A program made the position numbers and the translations under genes. A stretch of 64,000 nt of DNA from Alistipes sp. (GTDB lineage Bacteria; Bacteroidota; Bacteroidia; Bacteroidales; Rikenellaceae). Positions 53,489 through 62,437 of the stretch are shown piece after piece. The stretch's first letter is position 1, and every line of letters starts with the position of its first letter. The notes under the pieces are model-generated. The model saw nothing but the letters and a program-made list of their open reading frames with translations. It made no database searches and was not told the origin of the DNA. The DNA is taken from NCBI GenBank assembly GCA_017623115.1, contig JAGAPT010000036.1:1-64000 (forward strand), written 5' to 3'.

Positions 53489-54211
53489 TTACAATTCGCC
53501 AATTAAATCACGTATCACCACCGAGGCACACCCGATACCGAATAGGGCAGGGATGTAGGAGATGGTGCCCACCTGCGACTTCTTGTTCTGCTCCTCGGAA
53601 AGAATCATCGCCCCCTCGCGAATCGGCTCGGGCGAGAAGACGGCTCGAAAACCCTTGTAGATGCCTATCTTATGCAAGCGTTTGCGCAACATGTGCGCCA
53701 ATGGGCAGTGGTGGGTCTTCGAGATGTCCTTGATTTCAAGCTGCGTGGGATCGACCTTTGCGCCCGCTCCCATCGAACTCACCAGCGGCATCTTGCGCTC
53801 CAAGGCGGCCGCAATGAGCGCCAACTTCGGCGAGAGGGTGTCGATGCAATCCACCACATAGTCGTAGCGAGCGGCATCGAGCAACGTATAGGTCTCCTCA
53901 TCCTTGATGTAGCGATTGACGACCGTCAGCTCGATGGCGGGGTTGATGTCGCGCAGACGCTCGGCCAAGACCTCGGCCTTCGGACGCCCTACGGTCGAGT
54001 GTAGGGCCAGCAGTTGGCGGTTGATGTTCGTCAAGCCGACCGTATCGGCATCGGCCAGCGTCATGCGACCCACGCCCGCGCGGGCAATCATCTCGGCAGC
54101 GTAGGCACCCACGCCACCCAGCCCCACCACGAGCACATGTGCCTTGCGGAGCGTGGCAAGTTTCTCTTCTCCGAGTAGCAACTCGGTGCGTTCTAACCAG
54201 TTATCTGTCAT
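53489..54211 (-). CDS. tcdA: tRNA threonylcarbamoyladenosine dehydratase (TcdA/CsdL)
   Basis: 240 residues of the ThiF/E1-like family: VLVVGLGGVGAYAAEMIARAGVG (ATP-binding Gly-rich loop), LADADTVGLTNINRQ, GRPKAEVLAERLRDINP and VVDCIDTLSPKLALI. It catalyses ATP-dependent cyclization of t6A to ct6A at position 37 of ANN-decoding tRNAs. Its start overlaps the TatD-like stop by 4 bp, and the deacylase begins just after its own stop. A tRNA-quality theme joins it with the ProX-like neighbour. Confidence 0.93.
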   Translation of the reverse strand: MTDNWLERTELLLGEEKLATLRKAHVLVVGLGGVGAYAAEMIARAGVGRMTLADADTVGLTNINRQLLALHSTVGRPKAEVLAERLRDINPAIELTVVNRYIKDEETYTLLDAARYDYVVDCIDTLSPKLALIAAALERKMPLVSSMGAGAKVDPTQLEIKDISKTHHCPLAHMLRKRLHKIGIYKGFRAVFSPEPIREGAMILSEEQNKKSQVGTISYIPALFGIGCASVVIRDLIGEL

Positions 54212-54789
54212 TGTTTGTTGAAAATTCGTCTAAAATTAGCCTGTGTCGCTTGCTGCAAGGCATCGACTGAAACACCTCGCTTCGTGGCAACCTGTACATA
54301 GCACTCCTCGATGGGTGTTTGATCTTCGTCGGTCTCGACAAAGAGGCGGTCGAGGGGGACAATCTGGAGGGCCTCCACCGTCTTGCGTGAAGCGAGCGAC
54401 CGCATGCCGAAGGAGAGGTAATAGCCTTGTTGCAGGGCCCGTTCGGCCTGCTCTTTTGAGCCGATGAAGCCGTGAAAAATGACTGCCGGCAGTTGTCGCC
54501 CGCTCAGCTGGCGCATCACCTCCTCGAAGGCGCGTACCACATGCAGTACGACGGGCTTTCGGTGTCGTTCGGCCAAGTCGAGTTGCGCGGCGAAGAGCCG
54601 TTCTTGTTGCCCGAAATCGACACCGCAAACTTTGTCCAATCCGATTTCGCCTACCGCATCGGCTGCCATTATGGCCTCCTCGCTCGGAAGCATAGCCCCC
54701 TCGGTCTGCCATGGGTGGATACCGACCGTACGGATGGTGGTTGCCGTGGTCGGATGGTGGGTGTGGATATCGATGTAACGACTATTCAT
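54208..54789 (-). CDS. TatD-family metal-dependent hydrolase, short form
   Basis: 193 residues, shorter than the usual 255-265. YIDIHTHHPT has the His-x-His metal site, VGEIGLDKVCGVDFGQQERLF the bridging Glu and Asp, VVLHVVRAFEEVM and IFHGFIGSKEQAE the later His ligands, and FVETDEDQTPIEE the catalytic Asp. All key residues are present, so loops rather than core strands seem trimmed. TatD proteins act as 3' exonucleases or deoxynucleases. It is first in the operon; a TATTTTTG box at 54801-54794 suggests a nearly leaderless mRNA. Confidence 0.88.
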   Translation of the reverse strand: MNSRYIDIHTHHPTTATTIRTVGIHPWQTEGAMLPSEEAIMAADAVGEIGLDKVCGVDFGQQERLFAAQLDLAERHRKPVVLHVVRAFEEVMRQLSGRQLPAVIFHGFIGSKEQAERALQQGYYLSFGMRSLASRKTVEALQIVPLDRLFVETDEDQTPIEECYVQVATKRGVSVDALQQATQANFRRIFNKQ

Positions 54790-54878
54790 GATGCAAAAAT
54801 AGCCGTTTTTTCGCTTTCTCCATGCATATTTAATGAAAACTTAACGCTTGAATCATCTACAAGAAACATGAGGACACT

Positions 54879-54886
54879 ATTTTTGC
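54879..54886 (+). promoter_or_regulatory. -7 box upstream of mgsA
   Basis: TATTTTTG lies 43 bases before the mgsA ATG. The nearest TTG (54848-54850) is 28 bases upstream, outside the usual spacing, so only the -7 half is supported. Confidence 0.45.
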
Positions 54887-54928
54887 AATTGAGTTAATAG
54901 GAAAGATTTAAGAAAAGAAGTTTGCTCT

Positions 54929-55402
54929 ATGGAAAGAAGATTAACTGTGGCACTTGTTGCACATGACGCAATGAAACGCGACCTGGCTGAATGGGTCGCT
55001 TGGAATTGGGAAAAGCTCCTCGCGCATCGTTTGATTTGTACGGGTACAACCGGCCGTATTGTTGCAGAAACACTCATGGAGCGTAGAGGCAAAGATGCTG
55101 CCAATACACGATTCGATCTTACCATGCTTAAGTCCGGCCCGCTGGGTGGCGATCAGCAGTTGGGCGCAATGATCGCCAATAACGAGATAGATATGCTCAT
55201 CTTCTTTTGGGATCCGATGTCTGCGCAACCGCACGATGTAGATGTAAAGGCGTTGCTTCGCTTGGCGACGCTCTACAATGTACCCACCGCTATTAATCGC
55301 GCATCAGCTGATTTTATCATCTCGTCCTCGCTGATGGCACACACAGATTATAAGCCGGTCATTAAAGATTATACCTCTTATATCGAACGAACGGTGAAAT
55401 AA
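54929..55402 (+). CDS. mgsA: Methylglyoxal synthase
   Basis: 157 residues: VALVAHDAMKRDLAEWV, ICTGTTGRIV, LTMLKSGPLGGDQQLGAMI and DMLIFFWDPMSAQPHDVDVKALLRLA are the MgsA signatures, including the catalytic Asp in GGDQQ and the phosphate-binding Lys/Thr/Gly segments. It converts dihydroxyacetone phosphate to methylglyoxal and phosphate, a bypass under phosphate limitation. It stands alone between a divergent TatD-like gene and its own terminator. Confidence 0.96.
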   Translation: MERRLTVALVAHDAMKRDLAEWVAWNWEKLLAHRLICTGTTGRIVAETLMERRGKDAANTRFDLTMLKSGPLGGDQQLGAMIANNEIDMLIFFWDPMSAQPHDVDVKALLRLATLYNVPTAINRASADFIISSSLMAHTDYKPVIKDYTSYIERTVK

Positions 55403-55472
55403 CCCTTTCGTTTTGTTTGCCCATTTGACTGTACGATCAGCTGTGCATACCCACCTTGGGATTGCTTCTTGA

Positions 55473-55506
55473 GAGCCTGTCTGCCTTTGTCGGACAGGCT
55501 CTTCTT
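55473..55506 (+). terminator. mgsA terminator
   Basis: GAGCCTGTC (55473-55481) pairs with GACAGGCTC (55493-55501) over an 11-base loop, followed by TTCTTGTCT. The stem is strong; the U-tract is interrupted. Confidence 0.65.
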
Positions 55507-55566
55507 GTCTCTATGGTTGCCTTTTCTATGTCTGAGACTTTTCACGGATATACTTTTTTGTAAAAT

Positions 55567-55639
55567 AATCCTAACAGGATTCGCTTATGTCGGAAAAAAA
55601 TTGTATTTTCGCACGCGAAAATTGTGTTAGCACACTAAC
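55567..55639. promoter_or_regulatory. Three consecutive inverted repeats upstream of nqrA
   Basis: AATCCT-AAC-AGGATT (55567-55581), ATTTTCG-CACG-CGAAAAT (55605-55622) and GTTAG-CACA-CTAAC (55626-55639) are perfect short palindromes in the 284-bp gap before nqrA. TATTTTCG at 55604-55611 could be an imperfect -7 box overlapping the second. They look like operator sites for a dimeric regulator. Confidence 0.5.
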
Positions 55640-55686
55640 AATAGGACAAACACATAATTCACAAATAATCAAACACATTAACCATT

Positions 55687-57042
55687 ATGTCGAAAATCAT
55701 TACTTTACGCAAGGGTCTCGACATCAATCTCGCAGGTGCCGCTGTGCAGCAACTGACGGAGCTTCCGTTGGCTGCCGAGTATGGTATCTCGCCGCTCGAT
55801 TTCGAGGGGGTAACGCCCAAACTGCTGGTTAAGGTGGGTGACGAGGTGAAAGCAGGTACGCCGCTCTTCTTCAGCAAGAACGATGCGCGCATCCTCTTTA
55901 CTTCGCCCGTGAGCGGTACGGTGGCTGCCATCAACCGCGGTGAGAAGCGCAAGGTGCTCTCCGTCACGGTAACGCCCGCCAAGGAGCAGGTCTATGAGGA
56001 GTTCCCGAAACTCGATCTGAAGCAGGCTTCGCGCGATGAGATTGTTGAGTTGCTGCTCAAGGCCGGTCTGTGGCCGATGTTCGTGCAGCGTCCTTATGGC
56101 ATCATTGCCAATCCTTCGGATGAGCCGAAGGCGATTTTCATCTCGGCATTTGATTCGGCTCCGCTGGCTCCCGACTACAACTTCGTGCTGGCTTCGGAGC
56201 AGGAGAACCTCGAGGCCGGTATCGCGCTCCTGGGTCGCCTGACCTCGGGCAAGGTACACCTCTCGGTACGTGCCAAGGCCGAGGGCCAGATGACCGCCTT
56301 GAAGGGTGCCGAGTTGCACACCTTCGCCGGTAAGCACCCCGTAGGCAATGTCGGTGTACAGATTCACCACATCGATCCCATCAACAAGGGTGAGGTGGCT
56401 TGGACACTCAATATCCAGGATGTAGCCATCATCGGTCGTTTGGTACGTGAGGGTAAAGTCGATATGCACAAGACGATTGCGTTGACCGGATCGGAGGTCG
56501 AGGCACCGCAATACTACCGCATCGTGGCCGGTGCCCGCATCGACTCGATTGTCGAGGGTAAAATCAAAGCCCAGCAGGAGGGTGACTCGGTACGCATCAT
56601 CGCTGGCAACGTATTGACCGGTGTGAAGCGTTCGGCCGAGGAGTTTGTGGCCTTCTATGCCAATCAGCTCACCATCATCCCCGAGGGTGATAAGTATGAG
56701 CTCTTCGGCTGGATGATGCCGCGCTTTAAGAAGTTCTCGGTATCGCGCGCCTACTTCTCGTGGCTCTGCCCGAAGAAGCAGTATACGCTCGATACGAACC
56801 TCAATGGTGGCGAGCGTCCGTTTGTTGTAACGGGTCTCTACGAGCAGTATCTGCCGATGGACATCTATCCGATGTATCTGTTGAAGGCTTGCCTGGCAGG
56901 CGACATCGACAAGATGGAGAACCTGGGTATCTATGAGGTTGTCGAGGAGGACTTTGCCTTGTGTGAGTTCGTCGATCCCTCGAAGATCGAGATCCAGCAG
57001 GTAATTCGTGATGGTATTAACTTAATGATTAAGGAGGCATAA
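55687..57042 (+). CDS. nqrA: Na+-translocating NADH:quinone reductase subunit A
   Basis: 451 residues of the NqrA family: KGLDINLAGAA near the N-terminus, then PLDFEGVTPKLLVKVGDEVKAGTPLFFSKN and VSGTVAAINRGEKRKVLSV (a barrel-sandwich domain). GLWPMFVQRPYG, VQIHHIDPINKGEVAWTL and the C-terminal YLPMDIYPMYLLKACLAGDID follow. It is the cytosolic quinone-side subunit. It is the first of six contiguous nqr genes, separated from nqrB by 2 bp. Confidence 0.97.
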   Translation: MSKIITLRKGLDINLAGAAVQQLTELPLAAEYGISPLDFEGVTPKLLVKVGDEVKAGTPLFFSKNDARILFTSPVSGTVAAINRGEKRKVLSVTVTPAKEQVYEEFPKLDLKQASRDEIVELLLKAGLWPMFVQRPYGIIANPSDEPKAIFISAFDSAPLAPDYNFVLASEQENLEAGIALLGRLTSGKVHLSVRAKAEGQMTALKGAELHTFAGKHPVGNVGVQIHHIDPINKGEVAWTLNIQDVAIIGRLVREGKVDMHKTIALTGSEVEAPQYYRIVAGARIDSIVEGKIKAQQEGDSVRIIAGNVLTGVKRSAEEFVAFYANQLTIIPEGDKYELFGWMMPRFKKFSVSRAYFSWLCPKKQYTLDTNLNGGERPFVVTGLYEQYLPMDIYPMYLLKACLAGDIDKMENLGIYEVVEEDFALCEFVDPSKIEIQQVIRDGINLMIKEA

Positions 57043-57044
57043 CG

Positions 57045-58178
57045 ATGAAGGCATTGAGAAATATCGTAGATAAGTTGAAGCCGACCTTCTCCGAGGGAGG
57101 AAAGTTGAGCTTTCTGCACTCGACCTTCGAGGGCTTCGAAACCTTCTTGTTTGTTCCCAACACCACGACGCAGAAGGGTGCGCATATCCGTGACTGTAAC
57201 GATATGAAGCGCACGATGATCATGGTGATTGTGGCTCTGATTCCCGCTTTCTTGTTTGGTTGCTACTGGACGGGAGCTCAGGTGGGTTTGGAGGGATTGA
57301 CCGCCTTCTTCTATGGTCTGGTGCGTATTCTGCCGATGGTGGCTGTATCGTATATCGTCGGTCTGGCCATTGAGTTTTATTTTGCACAGATTCGCGGCCA
57401 CGAGATCAATGAGGGTTTCCTCGTTTCGGGTCTGCTGATTCCGATGGTGATGCCCGTATCGACCCCGCTCTGGATGGTTGGTCTGGCTACCGCCTTTGCC
57501 GTTGTCTTCGGTAAGGAGGTATTCGGTGGTACGGGTATGAATGTTTTCAACCCGGCACTCTTGGCACGTGCCTTCGTATTCTTCGCCTACACGCCCCAGA
57601 TTTCGGGTGAGCAGGTGTGGTACTCGAACTGGACGATGATGGGTGCACAGGTAGATGGCGTGACGGGTGCTACGGCTCTCGAGAAGCTCGCTACAACCTC
57701 GACGCTGGGCGATTGGACCGCTATGGATGCCTTCCTCGGCTTTATCCCGGGCTCGTTTGGTGAGACCTCGACGCTGGCTATCCTGCTCGGTGCTGTGGTG
57801 TTGCTCGGTACGGGTGTCGCTTCGTGGCGTACCATGGTGTCGGTATTCGTCGGTGGTCTGGCAATGGGTTATCTGTTCCAGCTGACAGGCGTGACGACCT
57901 ATCCCGCTTGGTGGCATCTGATTGTGGGTGGTTTCGCCTTTGGTGCCGTCTTCATGGCTACCGATCCCGTAACCTCGGCTCAGACGAACAAGGGTAAGTA
58001 CATCGTCGGCTTCATGACCGGTGCTATTGCCGTGCTGATTCGCGTGGTGAACCCCGCATACCCCGAGGGTATGATGCTCGCTATCCTCTTCATGAATGCC
58101 CTGGCTCCGCTGGTGGACTACTTCGTGGTAGAGGCCAACATCAACCGTCGCAAGAATCGTGTTAAAACCGTTAAATAG
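57045..58178 (+). CDS. nqrB: Na+-NQR subunit B
   Basis: 377 residues with about ten membrane helices. HIRDCNDMKRTMI precedes helix I, NEGFLVSGLLIPMVMP and GTGMNVFNPALLARAF are conserved, and DGVTGATALE contains the Thr (near 210) to which FMN is covalently attached by ApbE. The subunit carries riboflavin and the Na+ path. GVTTYPAWWHLIVGGFAFGAVFMATDPVTSAQT is a strongly conserved segment. No apbE is present in the window. Confidence 0.97.
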   Translation: MKALRNIVDKLKPTFSEGGKLSFLHSTFEGFETFLFVPNTTTQKGAHIRDCNDMKRTMIMVIVALIPAFLFGCYWTGAQVGLEGLTAFFYGLVRILPMVAVSYIVGLAIEFYFAQIRGHEINEGFLVSGLLIPMVMPVSTPLWMVGLATAFAVVFGKEVFGGTGMNVFNPALLARAFVFFAYTPQISGEQVWYSNWTMMGAQVDGVTGATALEKLATTSTLGDWTAMDAFLGFIPGSFGETSTLAILLGAVVLLGTGVASWRTMVSVFVGGLAMGYLFQLTGVTTYPAWWHLIVGGFAFGAVFMATDPVTSAQTNKGKYIVGFMTGAIAVLIRVVNPAYPEGMMLAILFMNALAPLVDYFVVEANINRRKNRVKTVK

Positions 58179-58187
58179 TGGTGCGAT

Positions 58188-58913
58188 ATGAATAAGAACA
58201 GTAATACGTATATTGTCATCTATTCGACGGTGATGGTCGTTGTGGTGGCTACGCTGTTGGCGGTGGCTGCCCTGGCTCTCAAGAGCCGTCAGAATGCCAA
58301 TATCCTGAATGAGAAGAAAGAGGCTATCCTCGCATCGTTGTCGGCTTCTGACCAGAACTACGACGAGTATATCACGGCCTATGTGGTAGATGCCGAGGGT
58401 CAGCAAATCGAGGGTCAAGACCCGTTGCAGCTCCTCTTTGATCTGAAGACCGCTTTTGCCGAAAAGACGCTTCCCGTCTTCGAGGCACAGGACGGTCGCA
58501 TCGTTGTTCCTGTAACCGGTGTAGGTCTGTGGGGCCCGATGTGGGGCTATGTAGCCTTGGAGCAGGATCGCAATACGATTGCCGGTGTCGTGCTTGACCA
58601 CGCCGGTGAGACGCCGGGTCTGGGTGCCGAGGTGGCAACGCCGAAGCATCAGGCCATGTACAAGGGTAAGACGCTCTTTGAGGGCGACGAATTCGTTTCG
58701 GTGTCGCTCCGCAAGGGTGGTGCGAAGGATCTTGCTCACGAGGTAGATGCCATTTCGGGTGGTACGAAGACCTCGGATGGTGTAACGGCCATGCTGAAAA
58801 ACAGCCTGGGTGCATACCTGCCGCTGTTGAAGGTTGCTGCTCCGGCTACGGAGGAGGCCTGCTGTGAGGCTTGCGCCGAGTGTGAAACCAATAAAGTAGA
58901 AAACAATGAGTAA
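58188..58913 (+). CDS. nqrC: Na+-NQR subunit C
   Basis: 241 residues: one N-terminal membrane helix (about 8-30) and a periplasmic FMN-binding domain with [24 protein letters not shown] and [13 protein letters not shown]. The Thr in SGGT (near 192) is the covalent FMN site. The C-terminal tail contains four Cys (CCEACAEC), an unusual addition worth noting. Its stop overlaps the nqrD start by 8 bp. Confidence 0.96.
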   Translation: MNKNSNTYIVIYSTVMVVVVATLLAVAALALKSRQNANILNEKKEAILASLSASDQNYDEYITAYVVDAEGQQIEGQDPLQLLFDLKTAFAEKTLPVFEAQDGRIVVPVTGVGLWGPMWGYVALEQDRNTIAGVVLDHAGETPGLGAEVATPKHQAMYKGKTLFEGDEFVSVSLRKGGAKDLAHEVDAISGGTKTSDGVTAMLKNSLGAYLPLLKVAAPATEEACCEACAECETNKVENNE

Positions 58914-59535
58914 CAAGAATCTGAAATATCTGACCGGCCCGTTCTCGGCGAACAACCCGGTCATCGTGCAGATCTTGGGTATCTGCTCGGCGTTGGCCGT
59001 AACGGTGCAGCTCAAACCGGCTATCGTCATGGCTCTTTCGGTGACGGCCGTAACGGCTTTTGCCAACCTGGTGATGTCGCTGCTGCGCAACGGACTGCCG
59101 TCGCGTATCCGCATCATCGTGCAGTTGGTAGTCATCGCCACGCTCGTTATCTTGGTAGACCAGGTGCTGAAAGCCTTCGTTTACGATGTCTCGAAGCAGT
59201 TGTCGGTCTATGTGGGTCTGATCATTACGAACTGTATCGTGATGGGTCGCGTGGAGGCCTTTGCTTTGGGTAACGGCCCGTGGGCATCGTTCCTCGATGG
59301 TATCGGCAATGGTCTGGGTTATGGTCTGATCCTCGTGATTGTCGCCTTCTTCCGCGAGCTCTTTGGCTCGGGTACGCTCTATGGGTTCCGCGTGATTCCC
59401 GAGAGCTGGTACATCGCTGAGGGTGGTTTCTACGCGAACAACGGCCTGATGCTCTTCCCGCCCATGGCACTGATTATCTGCGGTTGCATCATCTGGGTGC
59501 ACCGCTCGAAAAACAAAGATTTACAAGAAAAATAG
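58906..59535 (+). CDS. nqrD: Na+-NQR subunit D
   Basis: 209 residues, six membrane helices, RnfE/NqrD family: [38 protein letters not shown] (with the conserved Cys that helps ligate the intramembrane Fe centre) and [23 protein letters not shown]. It forms a pseudo-symmetric pair with NqrE. It is translationally coupled to nqrC through the overlap. Confidence 0.97.
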   Translation: MSNKNLKYLTGPFSANNPVIVQILGICSALAVTVQLKPAIVMALSVTAVTAFANLVMSLLRNGLPSRIRIIVQLVVIATLVILVDQVLKAFVYDVSKQLSVYVGLIITNCIVMGRVEAFALGNGPWASFLDGIGNGLGYGLILVIVAFFRELFGSGTLYGFRVIPESWYIAEGGFYANNGLMLFPPMALIICGCIIWVHRSKNKDLQEK

Positions 59536-59546
59536 GAGGGTAGGAT

Positions 59547-60155
59547 ATGAATTCGTTGCAAATTTTTATTGAGTCGATCTTTATCGACAACATGGTCTTC
59601 GCCTTCTTCTTCGGTATGTGTTCCTACATTGCCGTGTCGAAGAGCGTTAAGACGGCCCTCGGACTCGGTGCAGCCGTTACCTTTGTGTTGGTGATGACTG
59701 TGCCGCTGAACTATCTCTTGTATAATTATGTCTTGAAGGCCGATGCGCTGGTCGAGGGGGTTGATTTGAGCTTCCTGACCTTCATCATCTTCATTGCTAC
59801 GATTGCTGCCTTTGTGCAGCTTGTGGAGATGATCGTTGAGAAGTTCTCGCCGACGCTCTACAGCCAGCTGGGTATCTTCCTGCCGCTGATTGCCGTGAAC
59901 TGCGCCATCATGGGTGCGTCGCTCTTCATGCAGCAGAAGGTCGATGGTGGCGAGCTGACTTCGGTATGGCAGTCGATCGTGTATGGTTTGGGCTCGGGTC
60001 TGGGCTGGTGGTTGGCAATCGTGATGATGGCCGCTATCCGCGAGAAGACGACCTATTCGCATATTCCGGCTGCATTGAAGGGCCCCGGTATCGCCTTTAT
60101 TATCACGGGTCTGATGGGTATCGCCTTCATGATTTTCTCGGGTATTCAGTTCTAA
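59547..60155 (+). CDS. nqrE: Na+-NQR subunit E
   Basis: 202 residues, six membrane helices, RnfA/NqrE family: [22 protein letters not shown] and [19 protein letters not shown], where the Cys in VNCAIMG and the Cys in GMCSYI complete the Fe site with NqrD. Also present is [22 protein letters not shown]. Length is normal. nqrF follows after 20 bp. Confidence 0.97.
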   Translation: MNSLQIFIESIFIDNMVFAFFFGMCSYIAVSKSVKTALGLGAAVTFVLVMTVPLNYLLYNYVLKADALVEGVDLSFLTFIIFIATIAAFVQLVEMIVEKFSPTLYSQLGIFLPLIAVNCAIMGASLFMQQKVDGGELTSVWQSIVYGLGSGLGWWLAIVMMAAIREKTTYSHIPAALKGPGIAFIITGLMGIAFMIFSGIQF

Positions 60156-60175
60156 CCTTAAAAAGAGAATAGGAA

Positions 60176-61438
60176 ATGACACAGACAATTATTGTTGCAA
60201 TCGTAGCCTTTCTGGTGGTAACCCTCCTGTTGGTGGGCCTGCTTCTCTTTGCAAAGGCAAAACTGACCTCGTCGGGTGCCGTGACGATCGATGTGAACAA
60301 CGGCGATAAGGTCTTTGAGGCCGAGAGCGGTTCGACGCTGCTCGCTACATTGGCCGATAACAAGATTTTCCTCCCCTCGGCTTGCGGTGGTGGTGGTGCC
60401 TGCGGTATGTGTAAATGCCAGGTTTTGGAGGGCGGCGGTGAGCTGCTCCCGACCGAGACAGGCTTCATCACGCGTAAGATGGCCAAGGAGCATTGGCGTC
60501 TGGGCTGCCAGGTGAAGGTGAAGGAGAATATGAAGATTCAGGTGCCGGAGTCGGTGCTGGGTGTGAAGAAATGGGAGTGTGAGGTAATCTCGAACCGCAA
60601 CATCTCGACCTTCCTCAAGGAGTTTGTCGTGAAGTTGCCCGAGGGCGAGACGCTGAACTTCCGCAGTGGTGGTTACATCCAGATCGATATTCCGCAGTAC
60701 GACCAGATCAAGTTCTCGGATATGGATATCGACGAGAAGTTCCGTGGCGATTGGGACCACTTCAAGATGTGGGACCTCGTGACGACGAACCCCGAGCCGA
60801 CCTTCCGTGCCTACTCGATGGCCAATCACCCTGCCGAGGGCAATATCATCATGCTCAACATCCGTATTGCTACGCCTCCGTTTGATCGCGTGAATGGCGG
60901 CTTTATGAAGGTGAACCCGGGTATCTGCTCGTCGTACATCTTCTCGCGCAAGCCGGGTGATAAGGTAACCATTTCGGGTCCTTATGGTGAGTTCTTCCTG
61001 GATGAGAACCTGCCCGATACGCAGGAGTTGATCTTCATCGGTGGTGGTGCCGGTATGGCTCCGATGCGCAGCCACCTGATGCACCTCTTCAAGACCGAGA
61101 AGACGAAGCGTCCCGTATCGTTCTGGTATGGCGCTCGTGCTTTGAAGGAGGCTCCCTATATGGATGAGTTCAACCAGATTCAGGAGGAGTTCCCCAACTT
61201 CAAGATGAATCTCGCACTCGACCGTCCCGATCCCGAGGCTGATGCCAAGGGTGTGGCTTACACGGCAGGTTTCGTACACAATGTGCTGTATGAGAACTAC
61301 CTGAAGAACCACGAGGCTCCGGAGGATTGTATCTACCTCATGTGCGGACCTCCGATGATGATCGGTGCCGTCGTGAATATGCTCGATTCGCTGGGCGTAC
61401 CGCCGGAGAATATTCTCTACGATAATTTCGGATCGTAG
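60176..61438 (+). CDS. nqrF: Na+-NQR subunit F, NADH-oxidizing
   Basis: 420 residues: an N-terminal membrane helix (about 4-26), then a 2Fe-2S domain with ACGGGGACGMCKCQV (Cys near 70, 76, 79) and the fourth Cys in LGCQVKV (near 112). The FAD domain has FRAYSMANHPAE, and the NADH domain has IFIGGGAGMAPMRSHL, FWYGARALKEAPY and YLMCGPPMMIGAV. It is the electron entry point of the pump. A strong terminator follows the stop by about 16 bp. Confidence 0.98.
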   Translation: MTQTIIVAIVAFLVVTLLLVGLLLFAKAKLTSSGAVTIDVNNGDKVFEAESGSTLLATLADNKIFLPSACGGGGACGMCKCQVLEGGGELLPTETGFITRKMAKEHWRLGCQVKVKENMKIQVPESVLGVKKWECEVISNRNISTFLKEFVVKLPEGETLNFRSGGYIQIDIPQYDQIKFSDMDIDEKFRGDWDHFKMWDLVTTNPEPTFRAYSMANHPAEGNIIMLNIRIATPPFDRVNGGFMKVNPGICSSYIFSRKPGDKVTISGPYGEFFLDENLPDTQELIFIGGGAGMAPMRSHLMHLFKTEKTKRPVSFWYGARALKEAPYMDEFNQIQEEFPNFKMNLALDRPDPEADAKGVAYTAGFVHNVLYENYLKNHEAPEDCIYLMCGPPMMIGAVVNMLDSLGVPPENILYDNFGS

Positions 61439-61454
61439 CCGACGCTTAAACAAG

Positions 61455-61491
61455 AAAGCAGGGATGGTTGTTTGCCATCCCTGCTTTTTTT
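61455..61491. terminator. nqr operon terminator
   Basis: AAAGCAGGGATGG (61455-61467) pairs with CCATCCCTGCTTT (61475-61487) over TTGTTTG, followed by more T. The A-rich left flank lets it serve the convergent dehydrogenase gene as well. Confidence 0.92.
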
Positions 61492-61507
61492 ATCTTCAGA
61501 ACAAACT

Positions 61508-62437
61508 TTATAAGGTAGTCCGTATGTTCTCGGCAATCTTGGCGACCAGCCGCTCACGGGCTTCACGGGAGGCCCATGCTGTGTGGGGCGTGAGCGAGAG
61601 TCGCTCGGGGTGCGCCATCGAGAGCAGGGGTGAGTCGGCTGGCAGAGGCTCTATGGCAAAGACATCCAATCCGGCACCGGCCAAACAGCCCTCATCGAGG
61701 GCTTGTGCCAAGGCTGCCTCATCGACAATGCCTCCACGGCCTGCATTGAGCAGGATGGCCGAGGGCTTCATGCGGCACAACTCCGCATACCCCAGCAACC
61801 CCCGAGTTTGCTCATTGAGCGGTGCGTGTATCGACACGACATCGGCTGTTGTAAGCAACTCATCGAGCGAGAGAGCCGGATAGCGGTCGCTATGCGCCTT
61901 GCCCGAAGTGGGGTAGTAGACCACCTCCATTCCAAAGGCCTCGGCAATAGCCGCGACACGATTGCCAATCGTGCCCAGGCCGATGATGCCGATGCGTTTG
62001 CCGTGCAGTTCGCTCCACGAACAGCCCATGTAGGTGAAGAGCCCGCTGTGGCTGTATGCGCCGCTTTTGATGTGATGGTCGTAGTGTGGAGCTTGGCCAA
62101 CGAGATTCAGCAGGTGCATAAAGGTGGTCTGCACGACACTTTCGGTCGAGTATCCGGCTACGTTGCGCACCGGAATCCCCCGCTCGGCAGCATAATCGAG
62201 GTCGATGTTGTTCGTTCCCGTAGCCGCTACACAGATGAGGCGCAGGGCAGGGGCTGCATCGATTTCGGCACGGCCGATGAGCACCTTATTGGTGATGATG
62301 ACCTCGGCATCGGCAATGCGCTCCGCTACCTGATGTGGGGCAGAGGTCTCGTAGCAGACCAATTCGCCCAGTGTAGCAATTGGAGCAAGCGATACGTCAC
62401 CCAGACTTGCTCGGTCTAAAAAACAGATTTTACACAT
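61508..62437 (-). CDS. D-isomer-specific 2-hydroxyacid dehydrogenase (hydroxypyruvate reductase-like)
   Basis: 309 residues: a split catalytic domain around a Rossmann domain with IGIIGLGTIGNRVA (near 148). Catalytic Arg lies in LLNAGRGGIVDE, Glu in FAIEPLP and His in LSLTPHTAWAS. After strand 2 the sequence is VVYYPTSGK rather than an acidic residue, so NADP may be used. VAATGTNNIDL is conserved in glycerate/hydroxypyruvate members. Its start overlaps the AraC gene stop by 8 bp, so the two are coupled. Confidence 0.9.
   Translation of the reverse strand: MCKICFLDRASLGDVSLAPIATLGELVCYETSAPHQVAERIADAEVIITNKVLIGRAEIDAAPALRLICVAATGTNNIDLDYAAERGIPVRNVAGYSTESVVQTTFMHLLNLVGQAPHYDHHIKSGAYSHSGLFTYMGCSWSELHGKRIGIIGLGTIGNRVAAIAEAFGMEVVYYPTSGKAHSDRYPALSLDELLTTADVVSIHAPLNEQTRGLLGYAELCRMKPSAILLNAGRGGIVDEAALAQALDEGCLAGAGLDVFAIEPLPADSPLLSMAHPERLSLTPHTAWASREARERLVAKIAENIRTTL

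Noticed and set aside
53502..53502. TTG start for the ProX-like gene
   Set aside because: It would extend into the TcdA stop region and add residues that the family lacks; the ATG at 53487 is preferred.
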